A DNA stretch of 64,000 bases from Cranoglanis bouderius. Lineage: Eukaryota; Chordata; Actinopteri; Siluriformes; Cranoglanididae. The position numbers were made by a program, and so were the translations under genes. The stretch's first letter is position 1, and each line of letters begins with the position of its first letter. The notes below the pieces were generated by a model. The model worked only from the letters and a program-made list of their open reading frames with translations. It made no database searches and was not told where the DNA came from. Positions 24,301 through 63,525 of this stretch are shown here, in pieces. The stretch is taken from contig CM042560.1 of the NCBI GenBank assembly GCA_023630585.1, positions 7,969,501-8,033,500 of the forward strand, read 5' to 3'.

Positions 24301-27300
24301 GTGTGTTCCTCAGGCAGAGAAACACCACCCGGCTCTGGTCCAGCTGCTCTGTGATGAGCTGAAGGTCAAGTCTGATGTGCTGCTGGATTTTGAGCTTTGT
24401 TTGGCAGACACACAGCCAGCGGTGAGTCCTCTAAGGAGAATCTGACAGGGTGTTTTGCTTTTCACAGCAAATCAGAGGGCATCGGTGCCACGTTTGAGCT
24501 CGCAGCAGCAGCTAAGAGCCTGTCAGGAGGACTGTCCAGGGAGGATAAAGTCGACCGTGGATAAAAGTTCATTTGTACAACTCTATCTGATCCTGTCTCT
24601 CTGCGTTTATCAGTGTAATGGACTCATGCCTGGCTTGAATCCATCTGTGCTCTAGCTGCTCTGACATGTTACAGTACTGAAACTGTGTTTGACTGCTCTG
24701 CTGAGATGTGTTTATTCAGATAATTTTTTTTTCTTTTTTAATTATCGTCAAATTGGCCATGAACAAAAGTACAAACCCATACTGAACACTATGTCTTAAC
24801 AGTACTACACTACAAGTACATGCTTTAGGAGGCTTTACTAGGTATATATTTGGTCCATGAAATTTGCACATGGATATTGATCTTGCTATGGCATGGCCGT
24901 GATATATAGCGATAGATAGCGCTTTTCTCCTAGTGTTATTCTGCAGCATGAGCAGCAGATTGAAAAGATACATTTTGCCCCCTTCACATGTCTCAGAGGA
25001 AGAACGTGTGAGAACGGGAGAAAATTGGGGGGCAGTTCTGCAGTTTGTCCCTTTCTCTAAATGACTGCCAATGATTGGCTGCTTAAATCTCCAGTATGCA
25101 CTAGAAAGAAATCTATCCTCTATGGCAGGCGTGTCCAACCTTATCCGTAAAGAGCCGGTATGGGTACACGTTTTCACTCCGATCAAGCCACAACCACATC
25201 TGGGGGGCTATCTATCACGTGCACTTTCTGCTTGGTTCGAATGAAAACCTGCACTCACACCGGCCCTTTCAAGCTAAGATTGGACTCCCCTGCTCTACTG
25301 CATTACAATCTTTGTATTTTTACTCACAACCATTGGTGGTGCTGTTGTTCTTGTTTCCATAAAAGTAAACAATAATCCACTTTAAGCCATTTGTTAACAG
25401 CAAATAAGACAATGTCGATGCCAAAAACTGAGCCCAGCTTCCCCATTTATAGCATTTATAGGCCTGCTATTTGAATCCAAGGGGGAAAAAATCTTCATAA
25501 TTGTAAATTCTCCCACTGTACATACCATCAATGCCATCAATGGAGACGATTACAGGTTCTGATACATCAATGGAGTTTTTTTTGTGGTCACAGATCATAC
25601 ACACTAATAATTTTAGAATCACATTTCTCAGTAAACTGAGATGTTCTGAACCTAATGAATGAAAGAAAAAAGGTTAATATTTGTTGTACCTTACAGGCAC
25701 TTGGTGGTGTGTATGAAGAGTTTATTTTCTCTCCTCGTCTCGACAACCTTCACAGTTGCTTCTGTGCTCTGACTGTAAGTTTCAGTATGTTTTTATTACC
25801 CCAGTCATGTAACATTGTACGCACAACCCAGTAAATTCTGCTTTTACAAAGTATGTGTCCTAATCTGTTCCAGGCTCTGATAGACTCTTCTGCCTCTCTC
25901 TCGGGAGACCCCAATATCCGTATGGTCACTCTGTATGACAATGAAGAGGTGAGCAAAATATTTAATTTATTCACTCTACCAAAAATATATCCATTTTAGA
26001 TGTATGCCTATGATTGATTTGCTAGAAAGAATAATAACAGGCTTAATGGTAGCTTTGCTTCTCCAATTCTCTCCAGCATTTTACAGTTGTTTTGTAGTTT
26101 TGAATTAAACATAATAAACATCCCTTAGTCAAATATTTGACCTTTGTCCTGCAGGTAGGGTCAGAGAGTGCTCAGGGCGCCATGTCAAACCTGACCGAGC
26201 TTATTCTGCGTCGCCTGGCAACCAGCCAAGAAAATCTGACTGCCTTTCAGGAGGCCATGCCTATGTCCTTCATGATCAGCGCTGACATGGCTCATGCTCT
26301 GCACCCAAACTACCAGTCAGTTACCGTGCCATTCACTGCATTTTTAAGAATTATTCATTTACACCTGTGTGAAGAAATGTCTTAAAATTGTGATACAAGA
26401 GATTGAAGCATTAAAGCAACAACACTACAAACATACTGGTGTCGGACCATGAAAACTAATAACCTTAATAAAGGGTCTTTCATTTTCAGTGCCTATGGTT
26501 ACTGTAAAAGCAATATAGTTTCATGTGGTATTGATTTGTAATGTTTTCTTTATTTTCACTGTCAAAGAGAGAAGCACGAAGAGAATCACAGACCAGCTTT
26601 CCATAAGGTATTGTAACCTTTCATACACACTGTTACACACACTTCTTATCCTGTCTCTCCGTGCTGAATGTCTCTGTGTTCTGGTTTAGGGTCCAGTCAT
26701 AAAATTTAACAGCAACCAGAGATACGCCACCACTGCTGTAACTGCCTCCATGTTACGAGAGATTGCAGGGAGGATGGATGTGCCTCTTCAGGTATATCTA
26801 TACTCCTTTTTATTATGTGCTTTTGCTCACTCTAAGGCAGGTGTACTAACTGTTCAGGCGACACTTATACAACTCAGGTCAGGTAAAACCAGCCGAAACA
26901 AAATCCCACCACTGGCATTTACTTATGTGGGCGTGTGTGTTATTTCCCAGGACGTGATGGTGCGGAACGACAGTCCCTGTGGAACAACCATTGGGCCCAT
27001 CCTGGCTGCTCGGCTGGGAATTCCTGTGCTTGACATTGGCGCTCCACAGCTGGCCATGCACTCCATTAGAGAGATGTGCTGCACCTCCGGAGTCCTCCAG
27101 ACCACAACTCTATTCAAGGTCCTTCCACTTGTCTGAGCTTCTCATCTAATTCTCTTCTAATCGGCTGCTCAATCTCCATGTGACACCAGTCTTCTTTAGA
27201 ATAGTACCTCATCTCTGGACTGCCTCAGTTTACCCTGCCTCCTGCATCCTTTATGTTACGTTATTCTGTCATCACACCCATCTTACAGTATTTATGTTTC

Positions 27301-27579
27301 TGTGAGCAGTTTAGTTATTAAAATCAGATTATTATTAATAATAATAATAATAATAATGTTATTATTGTTGTTAAATAGAAGAAATAATTAAGCTGTGGTT
27401 CCTTTCAGCCTTAACAGTGTAGCTTTCATGCATACAAGAATTAGGCTAATGTCAATATCTGTTCTGCAGTTTCTGGTGTCTGTGTAAGCATTTACAGCAA
27501 ACTAATTCTGTATTTGCTTTATCTGCAGGGCTTCTTCGAGCACTTCCCCTCCGTGAGAAACATGGTTGTGGTGGACTAG
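20670..27579 (+). CDS. dnpep: Aspartyl aminopeptidase (M18 family), 14 coding exons
   Basis: A cytosolic zinc aminopeptidase that removes N-terminal Asp or Glu from peptides. The family forms a tetrahedral dodecamer. Joining the exons 20670-20751, 21215-21303, 21916-22029, 22337-22462, 22555-22679, 22802-22892, 24314-24421, 25697-25774, 25874-25948, 26155-26315, 26568-26607, 26690-26791, 26951-27118 and 27529-27579 gives 1410 nt, which is 469 residues plus TAG. The human protein is about 475. The M18 metal and catalytic motifs are all present: GAHTDSP (His88, Asp90), RLDNLHS (Asp261), DNEEVGS (Glu295, Glu296), SADMAHA (Asp340) and MHSIRE (His434). The start was chosen at MKTSKEAVQTAAKEF, which aligns with the conserved KEAVQTAAKE of mammals and lies just after the acceptor. 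All junctions keep phase and no disabling change was seen, so the gene looks functional. Confidence 0.97.
21215..21303 (+). CDS. dnpep: dnpep coding exon 2
   Basis: Residues 28-57 (EECKTRLLKAGFTELKE...). The acceptor is CTCTTACAG. The donor GTGTGT is itself the beginning of a (GT)16 microsatellite, which is unusual. The phase to the next exon (YFVTRN) is exact. Confidence 0.92.
21304..21335. repeat. (GT)n microsatellite forming a splice donor
   Basis: Sixteen uninterrupted GT units start at the first intronic base of dnpep intron 2, so the donor dinucleotide is the first repeat unit. Confidence 0.95.
21916..22029 (+). CDS. dnpep: dnpep coding exon 3
   Basis: Residues 58-95. Carries GNGFSIIGAHTDSPCLR, with the first zinc ligand His88 and neighbouring Asp90. 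Acceptor CCCCACAG, donor GTAAGA. Confidence 0.95.
22337..22462 (+). CDS. dnpep: dnpep coding exon 4
   Basis: Residues 96-137, including GVECYGGGIWNTWFDRDL, the strongly conserved M18 segment near the inserted oligomerisation domain. Donor GTACGT. Confidence 0.95.
22555..22679 (+). CDS. dnpep: dnpep coding exon 5
   Basis: Residues 138-179 (VHRLVHVQRPVLRIPHLAIH...). The exon ends with two bases of a Leu codon. The donor GTGAGT overlaps the apparent CTG TGA read-through of the genomic frame. Confidence 0.93.
22802..22892 (+). CDS. dnpep: dnpep coding exon 6
   Basis: Residues 179-209. Begins LVPFLATAIQEELETG and then a Ser/Ala-rich stretch. The latter lies in the region where mammalian proteins vary most. 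Donor GTAAGA. Confidence 0.92.
23325..23690. repeat. Diverged interspersed repeat rich in CAAGTCCRAGAC words
   Basis: Bounded by AGGGTTGT on the left and AGAGTCCTACAGCC on the right. Internally it has imperfect repeats of AAGTCCAAGACCAA, GACAAGTCCAAG and GAGACAATCCAAGTC. The style suggests an old hAT-like non-autonomous element. The class is uncertain. Confidence 0.4.
24188..24238. repeat. (AAT)n microsatellite
   Basis: An imperfect AAT run in dnpep intron 6. Confidence 0.9.
24314..24421 (+). CDS. dnpep: dnpep coding exon 7
   Basis: Residues 210-245 (AEKHHPALVQLL...DFELCLADTQPA). Acceptor TTCCTCAG, donor GTGAGT. Confidence 0.95.
24422..25696 (+). other. dnpep: dnpep intron 7
   Basis: Contains an inverted-repeat element at about 25127-25300. 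The minus-strand open frame at 24716-25186 has no recognisable domain and partly overlaps that repeat. Confidence 0.6.
25127..25300. mobile_element. Short foldback element (MITE-like)
   Basis: The left part reads GGCGTGTCCAACCTTATCC...AAAGAGCCGGT...TTTTCACTCC. The right part reads GAATGAAAACC...ACCGGCCCTTTCAAGC...GGACTCCCCTGC, roughly its reverse complement. This is the pattern of a common fish hAT-like foldback repeat. Target duplications were not resolved. Confidence 0.6.
25697..25774 (+). CDS. dnpep: dnpep coding exon 8
   Basis: Residues 246-271 with FSPRLDNLHSCFCAL. Asp261 is the bridging metal ligand. Donor GTAAGT. Confidence 0.96.
25874..25948 (+). CDS. dnpep: dnpep coding exon 9
   Basis: Residues 272-296, ending MVTLYDNEE. 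Glu295 is the expected general base and Glu296 the expected zinc ligand. Donor GTGAGC. Confidence 0.96.
26155..26315 (+). CDS. dnpep: dnpep coding exon 10
   Basis: Residues 297-350. Opens VGSESAQGA and contains SFMISADMAHALHPNY, with the zinc ligand Asp340. The donor GTCAGT is weak but is the only one that preserves phase into QEKHEENHRP. Confidence 0.94.
26568..26607 (+). CDS. dnpep: dnpep coding exon 11
   Basis: A 40-base exon, residues 350-363 (EKHEENHRPAFHK). Acceptor TGTCAAAG, donor GTATTG. Confidence 0.92.
26690..26791 (+). CDS. dnpep: dnpep coding exon 12
   Basis: Residues 364-397 (GPVIKFNSNQRYATT...VPLQ). Acceptor TGGTTTAG, donor GTATAT. Confidence 0.95.
26951..27118 (+). CDS. dnpep: dnpep coding exon 13
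   Basis: Residues 398-453. Contains VRNDSPCGTTIGPILAARLG and PQLAMHSIREMC, with the last zinc ligand His434. Acceptor TTTCCCAG, donor GTCCTT (weak). Confidence 0.96.
27331..27357. repeat. (AAT)n microsatellite
   Basis: A short AAT run in the last dnpep intron. Confidence 0.85.
27529..27579 (+). CDS. dnpep: dnpep coding exon 14 with stop
   Basis: Residues 454-469 (GFFEHFPSVRNMVVVD) and TAG at 27577-27579. This matches the C-terminal GFFELFPSL...VD style of the family. Confidence 0.95.
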   Translation, partial: GFFEHFPSVRNMVVVD

Positions 27580-27829
27580 AGTGTGCTGTGGTGACACAGC
27601 ATAACTAGACAAGTGACCAGATGCATATCCAAATGAGGAAAATCATAATCTCTCCATCTCATCTTAATGATGTACTTTGGATAATTAAAATTGTTCTACT
27701 CCAGAGTGAAAGCCCAAGGAACATTTTTTGGCTTCTAGTTAGAACCTTCATTTCAAGAACACAATCTTATTTTTACTCCAAGCACAATATGGACTTGAAG
27801 GACTGTTTTCCATTTCAAGCAGAATGGAC

Positions 27830-27835
27830 AATAAA
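27830..27835 (+). terminator. dnpep: dnpep poly(A) signal
   Basis: An AATAAA hexamer 251 bases after the stop codon, followed by T-rich sequence. It is the first canonical signal downstream of dnpep. Confidence 0.7.
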
Positions 27836-27899
27836 AAAAAATGTCTCTATTCTTTGTCTTTGCATTAGACTGAATTTTTTCAGCTGCACTTTTGGGGAC

Positions 27900-28430
27900 T
27901 CCTACAGTTTTAAGTCCTAGAACACCTGATCACAAATTGCTTGATATTGGGGAGAAAAAACTGTAGGGCATTGGCCCCTCGAGACTAGAGTTAGATGCAT
28001 TAAACAGTTGCTCCAGGATTTCATGATTCTGTAATCGCAGAATTGAACACAAAATCAAGCAAGCTCTGCAATTTTTCAAAATTACCACAGATTTTCTGCA
28101 GGTTTGGGCCAAGACACGTCATATGACGTCATCACAATACGCATTCAGCCAAAGCCCTCTTCGATTCACATGTGTTGAACATGAGTACTGTTAAAAGGTC
28201 TCATTTACCAACAAACATCACTGCGAAAGACCATGCAAAACAATTTCATGCAATTGCAGTTTCGCCAATTCAAGTAGTTTTCCGCAAAATAAAGCACAAA
28301 AAAACTCAGCAAGTTGCATCACAAATTTCGGGTGAAAAACCCGCAGCAATATCAAGCATTTTTGACTGCAACAATCACAAAAAACCTCTGCGAAATCCTG
28401 TACAGACTGATTAAATGGTATTGCCTGTTT
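27900..28430. other. Intergenic DNA, no gene seen
   Basis: Overlapping open frames on both strands (28172-28414 + and 28218-28586 -) have no recognisable domain and no splice-supported context. Confidence 0.45.
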
Positions 28431-28434
28431 GCTG

Positions 28435-28640
28435 GCATTTTGATACAGGCTAATTACTGGTCTTTCCACTTCATATAGACGCACATTGTAGGCATCACTG
28501 ACTGTAGCCCATCTGAAACTAAACCCATCATATGAATGGGACAACCATAGGACTACAGCTGACCAGATATTTACATAGAGGACCACTCACTGCACAGCAG
28601 TGATGCTGACATGGCAGTGGCCAGTTTGTGTGGGTGGGTT
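28435..28640. repeat. Remnant of a fish interspersed repeat
   Basis: Contains ACTGACTGTAGCCCATCTG and ACTGCACAGCAGTGATGCTG. These words also occur in the repeat at 56.2 kb (ACTGACTGTAGCCCATCTG near 56218). Confidence 0.55.
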
Positions 28641-29204
28641 TTTTTTTTTTTTTTTTACTGGTTGACCAATCATCTTTACCATAGTTAAAGCAAAATCTGA
28701 TTCATAACATCACTACATATTTGCTATTTTATTAAATGCTGTTAGAATGCACTTGTGTGAACCTCCTGGCAGCTCTCCCAAAATAGATGATTTTGGAACT
28801 GAGAGCACACAGCATGGAAGCTTGTGTCCGTTAACAGAGCCCTCCTTGTAGCTCATTGACTAGTCTTCCTTGAATGGAGGATGCTCTGTCTACAGCAGTG
28901 TCTGGGAGGTTAAACCACCATGTATTTTGTTTAAAGTATTTTCAGACAAACAAAGTACATTTAGCCTGCATTTCTTTACCATCTGCCTTAATGCTGTTTT
29001 TTCCCCCCACTGCCCTTGCTAGTCAACAGCTCCCATGGGTACTAGTGTGTGGCACTGGTATGCTAAGTACTGGTGCATTCACCCTGCAGTGCTGCTTCAC
29101 ATTCATTTTATATAGACAGGCAAAGATAGATTTAAAAGAGATTTATGCAAAACAAAGTCAAATATACTTGGGCAGCAGCTAATCAGATTGCTTTATGTGG
29201 CATG

Positions 29205-29740
29205 TGTCAATTCCATGGTCACGGTTAACCCACACCAATGTCAGTGCAGTGCAATATGAAAGAGATAGCAACACTTTGACCATAGCATGGTTATTGTTGC
29301 CAGATGGACTGGTTTGAGTATTTCAGAAACTGCTGATGTCTTGGGATTTTCACACACAACAGTCTCTAGCCTAAATTCTACACAGAATGGTGTGGGGGAA
29401 AAAATACAGTGAGTGGCAATTCTGCAGGTGGAAAATAACTTTGTTGATGAGAGAGGTCAGAGGAGAATTGCCAGACCGGTTCAAGCTGACAGGAACTCAG
29501 GAGAACAACGGTTACTCAAATAATCACTCTTTACAACCGTGCTGAGCAGAAAAGCATCTCGGAATGCACAACACACCAAACCGTGAAGTGGTTGGGCTAC
29601 AACAGCAGAAGACCACACTGGGTTCCACTCCAATCAGTCAAGAACTGGAATCTGAGGCTACAGTGGGCATGGTAGGCTCACCCAAACTGGACAGTTGAAG
29701 ATCTTCAGCTGTCCAGGGTATACATGGAAAGGCGGTCTGA
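29205..29740 (+). repeat. Dispersed fish repeat, copy 2
   Basis: Contains TATTGTTGCCAGATGGACTG, TATTTCAGAAACTGCTGATG, GAGAGGTCAGAGGAGAATTG and GACCACACTGGGTTCCACTC. It is the inverted counterpart of the copy at 19.43-19.85 kb and the more complete of the two. Confidence 0.65.
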
Positions 29741-29774
29741 TGAAAGGCCAATACGTGTATGTACAGTAACTCTG

Positions 29775-29910
29775 CGGTAGGTTTCACCCCATCTCGGGTG
29801 TCTCCTGCCTCATGCCCAAAATCCCCTGGGATAGGCTCCAGGCTCCCAGTGACCCTGTGTGGGATAAGCGGTAAAGAAGATTGATGGATGGATGTATGGA
29901 CGTGTATGTA
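29775..29910 (+). repeat. LINE/SINE 3' tail
   Basis: Reads CCTGGGATAGGCTCCAGGC, CCCTGTGTGGGATAAGCGG and then ATTGATGGATGGATG. This is the typical 3' end of a fish L2/CR1-like retroposon. An opposite-strand relative is at 63.25-63.48 kb. Confidence 0.7.
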
Positions 29911-30029
29911 ACTACAAAATTAAAACTGTCTGAGTGTAGAAATACAGTAGCCCTTGAACCTATAGGTGTTTGCTATATTGGAAAGCCATACTGATGTGTG
30001 GAAGTCACTTTATACCTCATTTAATTTCC

Positions 30030-30319
30030 CTACGTAGGCAGAGGGGTCATCTGAGAGGAATTTTCAAGGCAACTTTCCCGAGGTTTCTTTCTGCCCGCCT
30101 CACTCCCTCCCTCCTTTGCGCGCAAACCGCGCTGCTTTCTCGCAGTCACTCGGTCTTTCATAGAAACACCGTGTTGTGTGTTGTGCGTGTGCGTGTGTTT
30201 TTTTTCCTGGAGTCTATACCCTACACGGCGGCATCGCTTCTCTCCTTTAGCAGCCTCTAGTAACGAGTTGGTATGTCGGCGTGAGCCTAAGAAAGACCGA
30301 AGGGTTCCTCTGAGTGAAC
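30030..30319 (+). promoter_or_regulatory. ptprn: Probable ptprn promoter and 5' UTR
   Basis: A local CpG-enriched block (for example TTTGCGCGCAAACCGCGCTG near 30115 and ACGGCGGCATCGC near 30224) directly precedes the start codon. A short GT-rich stretch lies at 30174-30200. No TATA element was identified. The transcription start is not resolvable by eye. Confidence 0.5.
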
Positions 30320-59553
<29,234 letters not shown>

Positions 59554-59673
59554 GACCCAAGCGTTTGCCTGAAAACCATACAGTCCATACAGAATACATT
59601 CATGCATGAGCAACAACTACCTGATCCTCATGTGTCTAAACCTGCAGTCATTCCACTCTAGCATGTATGCATG

Positions 59674-59700
59674 CACACACACACACACACACACACACAC
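59674..59700. repeat. (AC)n microsatellite
   Basis: About 13 AC units in the ptprn 3' UTR. Confidence 0.95.
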
Positions 59701-60292
59701 CTGTACAACCAGCACTCAGCCTGTTTCCTTTCCTGAAGTAGAGAATCACCTTACATCATCTCATCTTCAGTTCTTCAAACATACAGAATATCACACACAC
59801 ACACAGACAGCTTATTTCAGAAAATCAATCCTGTACCTTCAAGATCGCACCTTATCATTTGTCTTGGTATTAAAAATGGAATGAGTTGAGTAATCTTCTG
59901 TTCCTCATATTTGCTCTGCCTCCATTTCATCTCTCGTAACCATAGTGATGGCTTTGTCCTGATTTCACCCCAGCAGTGCTATGAATGTTTTTCCCAGGAT
60001 TCTCTTGTCTCCAGTTGCATTAGTGGATGAGAGGGTGAGTGGTTTAGGGACCTCAGGCCAAGATCCAATCTGTCCAAACTCTGTTTGATGGGTTAATGTG
60101 GTTTGAAAGAAATTGGTTCCTACTGAATGCTCTCGCTTTGTTCTTGTCTCTCTATACCACTCCCTGCCTCTTGCACACTCTGACCTTCTTGATTGTAATT
60201 GTTCTTTTCTTCTTGCATTCCAGCATTAAAAAAGTATAAAAAATATATATGTATCTAAGAAATATATATTAATTTTGTATTTTGTGGTGAGT

Positions 60293-60298
60293 AATAAA
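60293..60298 (+). terminator. ptprn: ptprn poly(A) signal
   Basis: AATAAA 740 bases after the stop, preceded by ATTAAA-like words near 60225. Confidence 0.65.
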
Positions 60299-60428
60299 AC
60301 AGTTTTGTGAAGTGATGCAGCAGCATCAAGTGTACATGTCGTTTTTGCTGTATTCCACCTGGAAGTGTTAGTGTCAAATGAATGAAAAACAGTCACAGTG
60401 TATTGAAAATATGTGCAGAACATATGTA

Positions 60429-60935
60429 CAGTGCTGTGAAAAAGTATTTGATCTCTTCCATTTTTGTGTATATCTCATACTAAATAGTTTTAGATCTTCA
60501 GATGAAATACAAGACAAAAAGGCAACCTGAGTAAACACACAGTTATTTTTTTATTTTTTTATTGAAGTTTGGAGATCAGTCTTTCACTTACTTCTAGGAC
60601 TAGGATTTACTCCTATGCTTTGGATCATTGTCTTGCTGCATAATCCACTTGCGCTTGAGTTTCAACTTACGGACTGAAGACCAGACATTCTCCTTTAGAA
60701 TTTTCTGGTAGAGAGCAGAATTCATGTTTCCCTCAATTACTACAAGTTGCCCAGACCCTGAAGCAGCAAAGCATCCCCACACCATCACACTTCCACCACC
60801 ATGCTTGACCGTAGGTATGATCTTTTTGTGGAATTCTTTGTTTGGTTTACGCCAGACGTAACTGGACCCCCCGTCTTCCAAACAGTTCCACTTTCGACTC
60901 ATCAATCCACAGAACATTCTCCCAAAAGGTTTTTA
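60429..60935 (-). mobile_element. Internally deleted Tc1-like element
   Basis: The left terminal words are CAGTGCTGTGAAAAAGTATT and AGGCAACCTGAGTAAACAC. The same words occur at 63.53-63.63 kb. A transposase remnant follows on the minus strand. The right terminal repeat was not seen. Confidence 0.75.
60600..60917 (-). pseudogene. Tc1-like transposase, DDE remnant
   Basis: The minus-strand frame contains NCLEDGGSSYVWRKPN, VKHGGGSVMVWGCFAASGSG and MQQDNDPKHRSKS. The D-N-D-P-K-H motif with the second catalytic Asp is intact. The third acidic residue and the N-terminal half are missing. Confidence 0.88.
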
Positions 60936-61019
60936 TTTACTTCTAAGGATATTTGTTACTGCAATGGTCACGACACTTAATTCAGTGATTTAGAAACGTT
61001 CTACTATAGCACATTTCCC

Positions 61020-61170
61020 CAGGTTTGTAATAGAGATTTAATGATGAAGGGTTGTACAACAGATGGACTATGGTCAGTAATTACAAAATGACCTATATGC
61101 TAGGTGGAGCTGATAAAATGGCCAATCAGTGTAGGTAGATGGATGGTGTACCTAATTAACTGAGAAAAGT
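61020..61170. repeat. Fragment of a common fish interspersed repeat
   Basis: AACAGATGGACTATGGTCAG, TAATTACAAAATGACCTATA and GGTGGAGCTGATAAAATGG match one end of the repeat type also seen at 28.4 and 56.1 kb. Confidence 0.5.
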
Positions 61171-62030
61171 GTTCCACATTACATCTTTCTTCCCATGTAC
61201 CCTTAGATGGTATTTCAACAGATCATCACTAATCGCATACATTTGTTATAAAAAAAATAAAATAAAAATAAAGAAATATATGGGCTCATTATGAATACAA
61301 TACACCAGTTTAAAATGTAAATTTATTAACAAAATCTACATAAGTAGTGACTGTTGGTGTCAAAACTGGATAACAAGTTAAATGAATATGTTGGCACGAA
61401 ATAAAGTTCGTTGTTGTGGTCTGTCCCTTTAAAAAGAAGTTGCCAACAAATGGCTTTACATCAGAAAATGCTTTTTATTGGCCAATGAACAAATCTCCTA
61501 ATCCATAAAAAAAATGTGGCACATTTAGAATATATATTATACTAGCCAGAGGCTACATATATTATAGGTTATATATACACACTATTATACTCCTATTCCT
61601 CCATAAATCAGGAAGTCCGTCCAATTGTCCTCAGATAGACATGGTGCACAAGATGAACTATAAGAGGAAACAAATGTAGCATATGTAAATGAATTCTGTT
61701 AAATCTTTCATATAAAACTTGTAGGGAATCTGGTGCATTGGCGTTAATTACAGTTATACTATGGCTGGCTAAAGTTGTAGATGAGGCGATTACTGTTGCT
61801 TGAATTATTATTATTTTTTTTAATTGAGTAAGGAATAAAACATAACAAAGCATAGGGACAAAGAATTAGCAGTGAGGTAGTTTGATATGTTACCACCCCA
61901 AACTATTGGTTTCCTATAACAGCATGTCATGAAGTGTTTTATTCTTCTTATACCACAGTGATTTGCCAACAATTGCCATTTTAAATTTATTAAGGAATGA
62001 CACTTTGTGCTTTTTAACCATCTATACTTA
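61171..62030. other. AT-rich intergenic DNA
   Basis: No gene seen. Two minus-strand open frames (61608-61853, 61820-62170) have no recognisable domain and overlap repeat-like sequence. Confidence 0.5.
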
Positions 62031-62570
62031 GAATTAAAGTTGTGGACACGTCCATGTGTCACCAATGCTATGTTATAGCAGCTACAAACAGTCTTTCCCT
62101 TAATAGGCTCTCTTTTATTCTCTTCATCTTTTCTTTGTAAGTTAATAAGACCAGCTTGCCATGTTACCAAGAAACAGACTTTCTATTCGTGGAAAACCTG
62201 CTGACTGTTACAAAATACTGACAATGGAGAATCCTTCCATAAATGTTAAATAGTCACAGAACTTCACATTATATACATCGATATATGTATATAGAAGTGT
62301 ACATACTTCTTTGTTAAAGAACACATTTGCCAACACATAATCTTTTTATTATTAGGCTTAGACTATATACACATCATCTGCCGTACAAGTCCCTGGGAAT
62401 AAGCTGTTACTATTGAAACAATAACATTAGGACAAGCGTATTAATATAAACCTATCATTTGAATTACAGTGAGCTACTGTCTAGAGCTGTGCAATTACAG
62501 AAAATTGAAAAACACCTTCAGCTTTGAGAATTCAACAGCACTGTGGTGTAACTGCAGGTAATTTATAAAC
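62031..62570 (+). repeat. Dispersed repeat family R, copy 4
   Basis: Shares ATAGCAGCTACAAACAGTC, GACAATGGAGAATCCTTCC, ACAAGTCCCTGGGAATAAGC and GAATTCAACAGCACTGTGG with copies 1 to 3. An ATA-rich insertion near 62270-62350 splits it. Confidence 0.6.
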
Positions 62571-63250
62571 GACCTCTTGATTCTTTTTGAGCAAAAAGGA
62601 AACAAAAATCACACTTTTTTGCTACATTAAGGTAGAGTCAGAAATGTATTAATATTGGTGGTATTACATTGTAGCACTGAAATCAACAGTAGGGACTACT
62701 TACATCATCATAACGGAAGTTCACAGCTCCTTGTTGCATAACATCCCTCATCCTGAAATTCTCTATAGAAAAACACAAACTGTGTTTAGATCTCTGGTTA
62801 ATGGTAATACATTATATTATTAATATACTGCAGTTTACCAATAGTACACTACACTAACAGTCAGCAAGGTAATGTTAGCTCATTCTGGTAAATTAGCTGG
62901 ATAATAGCATTCTCAATAAAGAGAAAAGCACTTTTACATGTCAATAGTAAGAATCAAGAGAAGCAATGTCTTCTATGAAGTCATTGTTTCACCTGTTGAC
63001 CTGTTGCTGTTCCACACCTCGAGAGAATAATGGTGATTTATAAATTACTATAATAAAAACATATCCACTGGGTATGGACAGCTTTGTCTTTGGAGAACAA
63101 ATAAGTAGTATAGTATATAAGTAGAGGTATATAAGTAACTTATTTGCCATTTTTTAAGCTACGAATGGCACATTACTTGAGGCTCTTTTTGCTTGTCATA
63201 GTTGTGCGTCAGCACTCACAACAAAGTTTAACTTAAAGGTGCAATAGTCG
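62571..63250. other. AT-rich intergenic DNA
   Basis: Nothing recognised on either strand. Confidence 0.5.
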
Positions 63251-63475
63251 ATCCATTTTCTGTAACGCTTATGCTACACAGGGTGGCGGGGGGCCTGGAG
63301 ACTATCCCAGGCATCTCAGGGCACGAGGTGGGGGTCATCCTGGATGGGGGGCCAGCCCATGACAGGGCACAATCACGCACGCGTTCACACACTACGGACA
63401 CTTTGGAAACACCAATCAGCCCACAATGTCTTTGGACTGGGGGAGGAAACTGGGGTGCCCGGCAGACCAAGGAGT
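63250..63475 (-). repeat. LINE/SINE 3' end, minus strand
   Basis: TCCATTTTCTGTAACGCTTA at the left is the reverse complement of the usual fish retroposon tail. Then GGCCTGGAGACTATCCCAGG, CAGGGCACAATCACGCACGC and TTTGGACTGGGGGAGGAAAC follow, all typical of fish L2-like repeats. Confidence 0.7.
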
Positions 63476-63525
63476 AAAAATAAATAAATAATAAGAATTT
63501 TAAATGTTGAATCCACCTATAGTGT

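Larger units (their letters stand above)
22893..24313 (+). other. dnpep: dnpep intron 6
   Basis: Contains a decayed interspersed repeat (about 23325-23690) and an (AAT)n tract near its end. No further coding sequence was seen. Confidence 0.7.
59554..60320 (+). other. ptprn: ptprn 3' untranslated region (probable)
   Basis: Runs from the stop codon to just past the AATAAA at 60293. It contains an (AC)n run at 59674-59700. No further reading frame was recognised. Confidence 0.6.

Noticed and set aside
24716..25186. Minus-strand open frame of 156 codons in dnpep intron 7
   Set aside because: It partly covers a foldback repeat, shows no domain, and has no poly(A) or splice support.
28172..28586. 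Overlapping open frames on both strands between dnpep and ptprn, possible RESP18
   Set aside because: Their translations lack the Cys pattern and the LFGQC-type motif of RESP18/PTPRN N-termini.
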